Part shown: positions 39,520 to 51,500 of the stretch, piece after piece | Layout: each line of letters starts with the position of its first letter | Position numbering within the stretch: position 1 is the stretch's first letter | DNA from: Erythrocercus mccallii | Lineage: Eukaryota > Chordata > Aves > Passeriformes > Dicruridae | DNA length: 64,000 nucleotides | Direction: 5' to 3' | NCBI GenBank assembly: GCA_013397435.1 | Contig: VZRG01002301.1 | Location: 47,025-111,024, forward strand | The notes under the pieces: generated by a model | Seen by the model: the letters and a program-made list of their open reading frames with translations, nothing else | Databases searched by the model: none | What the model was told of the DNA's origin: nothing | Made by a program: the position numbers and the translations under genes

Positions 39520-42500
39520 CTAAGGGAGACAAGGAGGGCAGTGTTCAGAGTGCAGCCTCAGGCAATGCTGTCATAGACATAAAATTGCTCCTAGTTCTTA
39601 TCTCCAGAGCAGAAAGTTGGCCAGTCCTGCAATTGTGTAAGGGTTTGGCTATGCTATAACTACATAAAGCAGCTAACCCATATGCTGATGCCTCTTTGAA
39701 ATCTTCTAACAAACATCTTTTCTATAGTTAAGATTGAAAGTTGGAAGTCTTGGAATTGGAGAATTATTCAGGTGGAAAGGGCCCACTGGAGGTCACTTCC
39801 CCCAGTTCCCTGCTCAAAGCAGGGCTGACACCAAAGTTGCCATCAGTTGCTCCAAGGCACTGTTGAGTTGTTAATACCTCCAAGGATGGAGGTCCCATAA
39901 CCTGTCTGGGCATCTTGGTCCTCTGTTCTATTACCCTTACTAAGAACAACTTTCGACCATATATTTAATTCGAATTTCCCAAATTATAAAGTCTGTCTTA
40001 CTCTGCATTGCATGTGAGGAGCACTGCAGAAACAGAATTAGCTTCTATACAATAACTAGCTCCCTGTATGACATGTTTTTTTGACAGTAGATTACACCAG
40101 AATCATGCACTCAACTGTTGCCTTTCACAGGTGTGATAATTAACTGAATGTTACTTTTTTTTCTGTCAAAGGCATTACTAACAAAATGGGCATTTTTCTC
40201 TGTCCCTTTAAGAGCTGTACAACTGTATTTTTAAGTTATACTGTAGAATTTTTCTTAGGAACTGAAAGAATCTGCAATACAAAAGAAAGTAGCTGGAAAA
40301 TAAAGTTCTTAAACAGTTTTGTAAATGTAGGGAAGGTAAGAGGCAGCATAAGTTATTACAATTTTGAGGCCTCTGCAGCTGGAGCTGGAAAGCAGATAGT
40401 AAAAAGTGCTGATGCTATTTGAGCCCTGGCGTGGGAGCAGCCCTGCTGCTCTCCTCCTTGGCAACCTCAGGATGAGCACTGGTATTCTATGCTTGGTCTG
40501 TAAACTCCAACTCTATGCCTATAACATCTCTTCTGGTATTGACTATGGCTTTTTATCCTCCTGCAATGCTTACTCATATAGGATGTATGATAGTGGAGTG
40601 CCCTCGCTACATGAAACCTTACTGACTTCTCTGGCTGTCTGGGCAGAGTCTGTGCTGACTGAGGGTTGGACCTTACTCAGGGGAAGGAGGTGACAAATTT
40701 AAGCCAAGGAATTAAAACAGCATGTACTCTGAGAAAACCACAAGTGTGCTCCACTTCTTCCACAGCTGCCTGAGAAGCAAAAATGCGTACACCAAACACT
40801 TCATTTGCTCCACAAGTTAGCTGGGAAAATGGGAATTCTCACAGTGTGTACCACAGTGCTGACAGACTTTGTCCTGGCAAAAAGTTCTTGCTACGGTGAC
40901 AACTTTGCTCTTAACAATGCTCAGTGTTTACATGGGGCTTTGCAAATATTTGATTAATTCTTGGCATTCTCGTAAAGTAACTATGAGATTGGTATCAGGG
41001 TTTTTTATAGAAGCAAAAGAAATGTCAAACATGGAGATGGTAAAAAATTTGACCTACTGTCTTCAAATGTGGGGCTTTTTTTTTCTGTACCTAACTTTGG
41101 ATTGGCCTGTATCTTATTTTCTGAAAATTTTAAGTTTTTGGCTTTTGACATACAAATGGTTTGTGGGTCAGATTGACTATTGTTCTTTTATGATGTCTTC
41201 TGCTACAGAAGAAGTTTCTACTACAGAAGTTGTTTCTTTTCCAACACTCTTTACTTCAGGATTTAGCCCAGTCTTCAATAAATTAACAACATGGGCATGC
41301 TTCTGTAGGTTTTGACTCTTGTGTTCCTCAAGCAAGTCAGAAAAATGAGCGTCTGTCAGACCATTCACTGACATTTTAGCTGCTCTTTACCGTGTTAAGC
41401 CCTCTGGTGCTCATATGATCCCTCTGTACAGTCTTGCAAAAAAAGGTCAAGCCCTTCAGTAGGTCTTCTACTGCACACCCAGAACTAAGGTTTTCTGTAA
41501 CATGCCATTTCCTAATTACAAGATCACAAGATTGAAAAGCTCCTGTAAACCATGGGATGTACAGCTCAGTTTTTAGTGCCATTAGAGATACAACACTTAA
41601 ATTAAAAACTTAATTTTTAAAACAACCAGAGCCTGTCTCTCTTTCCAGAGTAAGTGAAAGACTATGGCTTCAAAATCTTTGACCAAAACACCAATGATTT
41701 TTATATTTCGAAAAAAGGGGAAAAGATCGTTGTTGCTTTTCCTCTTTTTTCCCCTAGATCAGCTTCTTAGTAGTGATGTATGTAAATAACTCCAAATCTT
41801 TAGCTGTGAAAATGCTCTGTATGCTCCTGTTGTACCTCAGTGTAATTTTATTTAAGTTACAGCTGTCCTTTCATTCTGAAGTGCTATTTTGTACATAAAG
41901 TAAACTCTTCAGATGCTACTCTGACTAGAGACAATTTTCTCTGAAATTTACAGAGACTTTCATCTTCCTCTTCTGCTTCCTAGAAATTACTTTTGTAGTT
42001 CCCTGGTTTCCCAGCATGATTCATGGTTTTGGTCCTGCTGGCTCTGAAGCAGAGCAGCCTTACTAGTACCAAACAATCAAATTTAAAACCCATTGCTGCA
42101 CAAAATGTGACACTGGAGAGCAAATACCATAAGGAAGGAGTATCCGATCCACAAACTGCGCCAGCCTTCAGGGCAGTGAGGAATAGAAGCTTCTTGGCTG
42201 TGGACAGCAATTGCCACAGCTGGGGCCTCACAAACTGAGCAGCGACTGATATATGGCTTAATGTCTTCTTCTGCCACAGGCATCATTGGGAGAGGTGCTG
42301 TAGTTGAGAGCCAGTAGGATTTATCATTTCGACTTGCATAATAACAAATATCCCCAGGGTTACAGTAGAGGAATGGCATGGTGCTAAAACGAGACAAACA
42401 TGAGCCAGCCAGCCCTGTTAAAAAAGAAAAAGAAAAAAGCAATCATTCTTACAGAAGACAATGCACACTCAATTGCCTGCTCTTTCCCAAGTACCTGCCA

Positions 42501-45500
42501 GGAAAGCCCTATGGTCCAGAATGTTTTGCTGGCTCAAACAACATGAATGACTTGTAGGAGCTCTCTCAGGATGTAGTTTTTATATTCTTGTTTTGGTGCT
42601 TCCTAAGCCTGTTTTCTGTAGTCCCAGCTTTTGGAATCGAGGTTGCTGCCAGCAATATTTGTACATACCTAGATCCTGGTTGTGTGCTTTCTCTTGTCCT
42701 TCAAAGTAGAGTAGGCTGTATCCACTCCAGAGTTTGTTCATGCCAACTGGGCACATTGGCTCCTGGTCGGACTGGCTGTGCTTCACCAGCAGGTAGCCCA
42801 TGCTGACACTGCGCCCCGGCATGCCCGGCGGCCCAGGGCTACCGGGGCGCCCCGGCTGACCTGAGAGGAGGTCATAGAATAAGAGAAAGAATCCAATTGA
42901 GTTTGTGCTCCCACAAATTATCTGGTGCTAGCTGATATTCCAGCTAAGCTGTTGACGAAACAGCTTAATGGCATGATGCCTTTTCTTTATGGTTAGTTAT
43001 TGTTAGAAGAGCTGCAGTTTTCTAGGATTATAGCGGTTACTTTTGAAGTAGATTGGTGCTGGATCAGCCTCCCCAGTTTCTAAGATAATGTATTTCACAC
43101 CAGAACTAGGGAAAGTCACAAATAAAGTACTGATGAATTTAAGCATACTTTGTACAACACAGATGAGCAGATTTTTCCTTTAAAATATTTTCCCAGTCCA
43201 AGATTAACCAATGGTTCTTGGACTTCTTGCATTTGATTCATACACTTGAAACTATGCTCTACAAATACCTTTTTCTCTGTGTGCTTAGCTAACCAAGATA
43301 GCAATAGTTCTGCTCTTTGATTTGATAAGGACACAAGTATTTCTTTTACAAATACATTCCCTTAAACTTCATCTATCCAGGTGTTGCCTACCCAGCCATT
43401 CACCTCCATGAATGTAACTGTTAGTTAAACAGTAGGCTGAAAATACTTAGAGAGAATAAATTAACACAGAGCAAAACAAACTCATGAGTGGACTGACATC
43501 TACAGCTATCAAAATTTATTCTGAAAATATTGCTCTAAGGTAGCTGTTAACAGTTGTCCCTTGTGAAGTATCTATGATGACAGAAACTCTTCTCTCCCCT
43601 TTCCCTCCCCTTCTCCAACTTGCTCTTGCTCCCTGCCCCCTCCTCTCACCCCTTCCTCTCTATTTCCTTCCTGTGAAGTAGTAACTACAGAGCGATTAAG
43701 TGCAGAGAAATGGGAAAGAGGAAAAAAAATGCTGTGTGGTATCTCTTACCTTCAAATCCTACCGGACCCTGAAATCCCATTCCTCCTTGTTCCCCTCTGG
43801 AGCCAGGAGGAGCTGGAATGCCACCCCTGCCCTGGAGTCCTGGTTCTCCAGGTGAGCCTCTGAAACCTTGTACAACAATGGTTGTAAGCACAGTGCAGAC
43901 ATATCAACATGCCCATCCCACTTTGTTAACATGTGCTCTACTTGTGTATGTTTGGTCCCATCTGCCAGGTTTACTCATTTGCACTGAAGGCAAGATCCTA
44001 TGGTACTTACTCAGGAAAAAAGCACCAAACTCATTGGAAAAGGTTACTGGAATCAAGACTAAATGAGTCCCACAACCCTAATCCTTCACTCTTGGCACCA
44101 TTTATCTCTGATGAGGTTCATGGCAAAAGGTGCAGTGCATCAGCTCTACCTGTCACTAATGCCACGTTATTCCCCAAGCTAACAGTATTCTCACAAGGAT
44201 GAGCACTTTTCCACCAAAGATGTTCAGTACTGATTTGCATGAGATCCATAACTGATGTTGCTTTGGCTATTTGAGTGTTACCATGTAGATATGGCTATGT
44301 GAGTGTTGCCAAAGTTATTTCCTGTTTTGCTTATGTTCTGAATGCTAGGAGGAGGAAGAAAGCTGAAGGCTCATCTTTGGAAGACTAAAAATTGACTCTC
44401 CTTTCTGGATTACTGACTTTTAAGTAGAAGAGCATCAAATCAGTGCTCTGGTAGCTTCCCTCTGCTAAGGGGAACAGCTTTCAGTCTGAATGTGTGATTC
44501 CTACCTGGATCTCCTGGTGGGCCCTGAGGTCCCATATCTCCTGGGCTTCCCTGAGGTCCTATATTTCCACGGGGACCTGGTGAACCTTGCTCAGCAACCA
44601 GCCTTGGAGGAAGAGGGGGCAGCCCAGGAGAGCCTGGAGGTCCCTGGAAGCCTGTCATTAGAAGCAAGATGAGATAATTGATTAAAAAAACCCCAACCAC
44701 CCTATATTTTTCCTTAATATATTTTCATCCAGGGAGATGTTGCTCTTACTTGGCTGCATATGTTTGAGAGGTCTATGGTCTGCAACTCACCAGCTTGGGT
44801 ATAGCAGCTATATTATATTGGGGAAATATGTATGGGTATGGGATGCCCAAGATGAGACTATCTCCAGGTTGAGATCATCCACTGGGATCATCTCCAAGAG
44901 ATTGTCCTCACTTGGACTGTACATAGATAAGCAGAAGGAAATTAATGATGCTACTGCTCCCTCATTCCCACACAGGAAGCTGGGAAGTTTCCCCCCAATA
45001 GCTGCAGCTCTCTGAGGTGCAGCACCATCTTTTGGTGGGCTTCAAGAGACAGAAATACATGATGGTATAGATGGAGTGATGTATTTTAAAGCTCTCTTTA
45101 AATATTCATTATGTCTTCTCTGCAGGATTAATTTAGACAAGAAATCCTTCTTTTTGTTAACCCCAAAAGTGACTTCTGATTTTGAAGCTGGCACCTCATA
45201 CAAGTCACATTCATAAAGGCAAAGAATTGACTACTCATGTTAAATTCAGGCATTTCCCTCTGGAATTTCCCAGGATTCACACAGTCATGCAGGATGGAGG
45301 ACTCTGGAAGTCACCAAACCCAACCTCCTGCTCAAAGCAGGGCCAGTTAGATCAGCTCTGTGGAGCTGCAGAATGAGTGCTTTCAAAAGGAGTCACACAT
45401 CTGAGTGCACACACTTACCAGTGACTCCTCTGTCTCCCTTGGGTCCGATAGGTCCCAGATCACCTGGAAATCCTACTGTGCCCATAAAGCCGATGACACC

Positions 45501-48500
45501 TTGTTCACCCTTACGACCTTTAATGCAAAATGACAAGTGGAATTATTGCATTTCAGTACAAATCAAGTGAGTGCAAAAGTAATTGTGTTAAAGCTGCTGT
45601 AGCACAGAAGGCTCCCCTGCTTCCTGCCAAGATCAGCATTTCCCATTCTCACCTTTTGGTCCAGGGAATCCAGGCAGGCCAGGTCTTCCTGCTGATCCAG
45701 GGTCACCTCTACTTCCTTTTGGGCCAATTTCTCCAGTCCTACCTATTTGTCCGCTTTCTCCTTTGCTCCCTGGTGGAGCAGGTATTCCAGGCTGCCCCTG
45801 TGGTCCTGGATAGCCTGTTTAGGGGACATATAGACGGTAATCTGTTTATACTTAACACCTGGGCACAGAGGAATGTAACAGAACTATTTAACTGTATCCT
45901 ATCAGGTTCTATTTCCTTAATTTAAGCAGGGGACTTATTCAGCACTCCTGCTCCTGCTCTCAGGCTGGCACAGCCTTCTACAGCAGTGGCAGAGGAATCT
46001 GAGCCCGAAGCTCCCACAAAACAGTGTTATCTCAAGCAAGATTTCAGCAGAAATAGGGCTCCTGCTGAGATACAGCCTTCAATGAACTAATCCTTCACCA
46101 GCAAATGCCCCACTTCACTAGGTGCCTCCTTGCTTCATCCTAAATTATCCAAGTAGCTAGAGAGAAATCAGACAGCAGCAAGTATCTGATGCAGAGCCAA
46201 GAACTTACTGCTCTGTGTATCTTAGTGCTTCAGCTGAACATCTGGAACCAAGTAAGTACTTCGTGCTGTCTTGGGAATTATGGGAACAGCTTCTTTTTCT
46301 AAAATGGCATATTGCCTGAAGCTAAACCTGGCAGGTTTCTCTTCAGTTACCTCTGCTGCTTGCAGAGATTTAGCCTTTTTCTCTGAGAAGAGAGTGACTT
46401 ATTAAGGGTTTTGAGTGGGGCATCTCTTGTGCTGTCTTTTGAAGCTGGATCACATAAGGATTTGATTGCAAGATGTATGTGGCAAAGTAAAAGTGAGCCA
46501 AACTTGTCTCACCATTTTGGCTGGGATATGGTGTTCCTGTTTCCACTCTCCTGACTGCTTGGAGAGTTGGAAACAGTATGCAGAGTCAGACCAACTAACA
46601 TTTTCTTTCATCTTGGAAACCTAGGTGTTTTGTGGGTTTTCAGCTGGTTTGTCTAGGTTTTTGCTGAGTTTACATAAAAATTTCCATCCATCATATAAAG
46701 ATGTTAGTGGAACAACTTCTGCTACAAGCTCTTCACAGTGGCACCACAGTTTGAAAGGATTGTGCAGTCCAATAAGCAACAGGAATTTTTAAGACGGAAG
46801 AGCTAATACTTTCCAGTGTAATTTAGCTTGCATGGTCATTTCACATAGGAGAATTTTGTAAATGATTAAGACAGTATTTAAGAGACTTGCAAGTCTGCCA
46901 CAGACCTCAGATTTTAGAGTAGTAGATTAGCATAATGCTTCTGAAAGTTGTTGAGAGAATTCTGGATTATTTAATCTGTTACATGCATGAAGATCAGCCC
47001 TTCTATCAGTACAACCTGGAGGAACTGCCTTTTGCTTTCAAGAGGTCTGTCTCTATTATCTGGTGTACCATGAGTTCTGTCCAACAATTTTAGTGTTGTA
47101 TTAATAGCGCTACTTAACTGAATCAAGACAGAAATAACAATAATGCTGTTGCATGAATCACCTGGCACTCCATCTAGGCCTGGGGAGCCTTTATCACCAG
47201 GATATCCTGATATATTTGAAATCCCAGGAGGCCCTGGAAATCCTTCCTGGCCAGGAATACCAAAGGGTCCTGGGACTCCTGAAAGGAAGAGAAGAAATAA
47301 TTAATACTGCAAGGAAAATGCACAATTGCAATTAAAAGGACTCACCTTAGACTAAGGAGTGGGATTTTCAAAATAGAAAACACCTGCAGTTCCCACTGAT
47401 TTTTATTTTTTCAGATTATACTGTGGAAGTTCTTTCTTAAAAGAACCAAATACTAGTTCTCTGCCAAAGCTCTCAGGGTAGCTAATTATGTCTCACTGTG
47501 TGGAATACTAATAATCTTGTGTCTGCCAGGTAAAATATTATTTCAAGATAGGAAGCACTCAAAATTTCCTATGTATACTGAAGCAGGCAGGAAAGCATCT
47601 TTGTTCTTCTGTGCCTGCAGGGTCACTGCTGACACTTAGCATTATTTGGGGTCAGTTAAAACCAAAAGTTCAAATCCAAGAAGTTCTCTGGAGATGAAAA
47701 ATTGTTAAATGAACAAAAAATCTGCCCTACTAATAACAAATTATTCTTTTAAGTATATTGAAGTTGTTAGGAAGTTGACCTTTTGTTTATAATTGTGACA
47801 AATAAACGTGAATGAGGTAAGCAGTTTTTTTGAATGCTTGATAATAAATCTCTGAATGGTGTTTGAGATGGCACAGCATGTTAGTAACAATAAAGTGAAA
47901 CAGAAAAGAATATGAATGAGCCATTGAACCAAGCAGGCAAAGGCAGTAAAGTTTTATATCTCTGTCAGTCCTTAGTCCTTTTAGAGCCAAAATGTTGGAA
48001 AAATGTAAAAAACAAACCCACAAAAAACATATGTAATTAGTTTATTTGTTCATAACATCAGTCTGGTTGCTTCTTGATGGATGAAAACCAGATGGTGACC
48101 CATCCTGAGAAGAGTGAAGCATGTTACAGCACAGATTGGAGCTTACTCTGCACAAGGGATAGATGGCACCAGCAAAGCACTGTGTGTGGGAACAGACCCC
48201 ATCACACATTGAGAGATGCTGAGGCCTTCAGGAGAAAGATAAATATGGACAGGTTTGCAACAAAAAGAGGGAGAGGTCATGCGTTTGTGTAACTGGAACT
48301 TCATTAAAAATATTTGGGGAGCTGATGGCTGAGAGTGGCTTCCAGCACTTGCAGCTTGCTGAGCCCAGTGGGTTCTACAAGATGGGGAAGGACCCAGGCT
48401 GCCCAGCACTGGGGAATACCTGCTGCTGTTTCTGAGCAAGGGCTGGCTGAGCTGCAGCACTAACTCCAAACAGAGACCTTCCCAACTTCGGGAGTTCACC

Positions 48501-51500
48501 TATTCAAATGTCTACACCATAGCCTATTTTGTAACATCTCTAACACCCACAGATGAAACAAATAACCGGTGGATCCCTGGAATTCTCTGGAATACAGACC
48601 TGGAACACCTCTGTCTCCCTTCTGGCCTGGAGGTCCTCGGCTGCCTTCTACTCTGCTTGGCTCTCCCGCTTCTCCTTTGTCACCCACTGGACCTGGGAAA
48701 CCTGCAGAGCCGTACCCATCTGGACCTGTTGGGTTGTTCAGAATAAAGGGGAAAGCTGAAATGTTTCTGCATGTGACAATGCATGCTAAAGTGCATGTAC
48801 AGAGCATGTGGATTTACAAAATATACGAGTCTGTAGTGGCTTATTGAATAAAAGCCTCATGATGAGAAAAAAGGCCTTGAGGTTTTAACTTAATCAGAGG
48901 AAAGAAGTTATGATTTGAAGCTGTGTTCTAATCCACCTGTGGGGTAACACATAGTGTGTGAAGTTGTTTGTCAGAGCCCACAATAATGATGCACATTCTG
49001 AAGCTTTGGAGGACACAGTTATGAAAGTTGCATTACAAAGATCTCACCAACCAAACTTGAAGCCAACACAATGCTGTGCCTGTGAACAGTCAGAGTAACA
49101 GCCTCGCTTACCTGGTGATCCTGGCAGGCCCTTAGTGCCTGGTAAACCATGCAGTCCACTGATTCCTCTCAAGCCAGGCTGGCCTGTTTTAAAATGACAT
49201 TCATGATTATCATAGTATTTTCTATTAGTCTATACATTCTCAGGTAAAAAAACCCCAAAACATTCAAATGCTTGAATAAACGCTGTTCTGTGTTAAAATA
49301 TGGTGTATTATATACAAATGAATTAATTACTCTAAGTTTATTATGAAATATGCCACACTATGGTTTTGTGATTGGCAAATTTTGTTATTATCTGATAAAC
49401 TCATTACTCCAGAGGTTTTTTTTTAAATATCTCTGATCCTTCTGGTAGCATGCCATTAGTTCCACTCTTGCTGCCATAGTTTTTTTTAATACTCATTTAG
49501 TTTTCCAAATTTCTCAAGACAAGACAATTACGACATAATTGTAGATTCTAAATGTGGTTATAATAAAGCTATCTTCAGGAGCAATTCACTCCGTGTCATT
49601 TAAAAATCCCAACAAAACCCTAAAAAAATGTCTAACAGCTACTTTTACTGTTACTACTGTTACAGGTAAAAGTTATTCCAACTATTTGTACCTGTCGAAG
49701 TGGTAAGTATGATGTTAAAGCTAGACAATGGCCAGAGCTCTGGAGGACTATTCACTCTCAGAAAAATAAGTGTCTGTCTGTCTCTCTTCACTGTCTAAAA
49801 AGGCAATCTTCATAACTAACTATATTAGCTTAGCTTTCATGCAGATTCAGATAGAAGAATCTTCCTAAAAGCAGGGTGATTTCTGGCTGTAAGGTAGAAA
49901 AAAATCTGCTAACTTGATATATTAAGGAATTAAGGCAACCATTGAGAGTCTGTATCCTGTACAAACAGCTTCATTTTAAGCTATCACCTGCATTTTGATA
50001 GCACAGTTCTGTCTAAGCCATAAGTCATTTATTCTTGAAACCAGATATTGAATCAGTTAACAGTTTTGGTGACGATGCAGGACAAATATGTTACTTGCTA
50101 ACTAATGCTACATTAAAATATTCTCATATTGTATATTACTATCCCTGCTGCATGTTTAATATTTTTTTTTGGTTTTTTTTTCTTCCTAGCTGTCATGAAA
50201 AATGAGAATGTTTCCTGAAAACTGCTTTCCTAGTTAAGAGGTCGTAAACAGTTAAAATGAGCTGAGAAGACACCAGAAGCCATAAATCAGCAACCATGTC
50301 TGTCTTTGTTAATGCACCTGGACTTTGTGAGGAATAAAAGTTTTAGTAGAGGAAACTCTGCCACTCTGAACTGCAAAAACCTCCTTTCTTCTTCTTCACG
50401 CCAAACGAACATTTGCAAGTGCTCACACAGAAATGATTGAATAGCTGAAGCTGTACCAATACCTGCTTGTCCTGGTAAGCCAGGCCAGCCGGGAGTTCCC
50501 TTTTCACCTGGAAATCCAGGCGTCCCAGGGCTTCCTTGCTGCCCTGGGGGGCCAACCAGTCCTGGCAAACCTGTGTGACAACAATGAATCATTGCTCATG
50601 AGCATCCTGAAGACCAAAAGCTCAAACACAGACGTGTGCTACTTTCATTCTCCCAGGCAGCAAAATGAAGACTTTCCCTTCCTAATGCTCATCCACGTGG
50701 AAGAAAACTAAAGAGCACAGGTAGGAGAGAAAAAGTATAAAAGAACAACTCATTATAAACTTCAGGTTTGTGACTCAGAAAGACAGTGGGCTCCTCCTAT
50801 TAAAATGATAACTTGACTTCTATTGCCAGTGATTTCACTGCAGTGTGTTTCACTTTCCCTTTCTGCTGCACTCGTTTTGCCTTTCCCACTGAGAAGCTGA
50901 TCAGACAAGAACTGTTTCCCAGTGAGGCACCTATTGAAACTCTTCCAGTCTTGGCTGGAGTTTCTAAGCCCTCTAATGAGAAGAAGTGTGGAGCAACTGT
51001 TCTGAAAGAGCATTTCCATGATCCTCCTCCAATAAGACTTGTTCTTAAGCCCTGAGTGGATGATCTAGCCACAGCCACAGCCTGGCTCAAAGGCTCTGTA
51101 ACTGTGTTCTGGGAGATACTGACTTCATTTATGGCAGGAAAGGTCATTGAAAAGCCCACTCCTTGTAGTATTGAGACATTAGAATACCTGAGTATGCCAG
51201 CAATACAACACTTTGACTGGACACACGGTTGCTACAAAAAAGGAAAAACTGGTATGATGTAGAGTTAGGTTTTTTCAATTTCCTCCTAACTTCTGCTGTG
51301 AGTTCCACATCCTTGTCACTGCTCCTCACTCCTCCAATCACCAAGAATGATGAACATATTTAAAAACTTAATTACTTTCTTTTGATGGAAAGAGTATTTT
51401 TCTTTTTCCCCTTAGACAATATTATTATTTGGAGTGTTAGAAAGAATGTTTTACCTTCCTGTCCCACAGAGCCAGGGACACCCTGTGTGCCCTTGAGGCC

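Noticed and set aside
40869..41315. 148-codon + strand ORF with hydrophobic stretches, in the last COL4A2 intron
   Set aside because: No recognisable family, AT-rich Leu/Phe composition typical of chance ORFs, and antisense to COL4A2. It partly overlaps the ORF pair on the other strand.
43859..43861. Alternative acceptor (gtttcag) for the COL4A2 exon at 43750
   Set aside because: It would put the exon out of phase with the preceding exon's split glycine; the AG seven bases upstream in the transcript keeps GFRGSPGEPG in frame.
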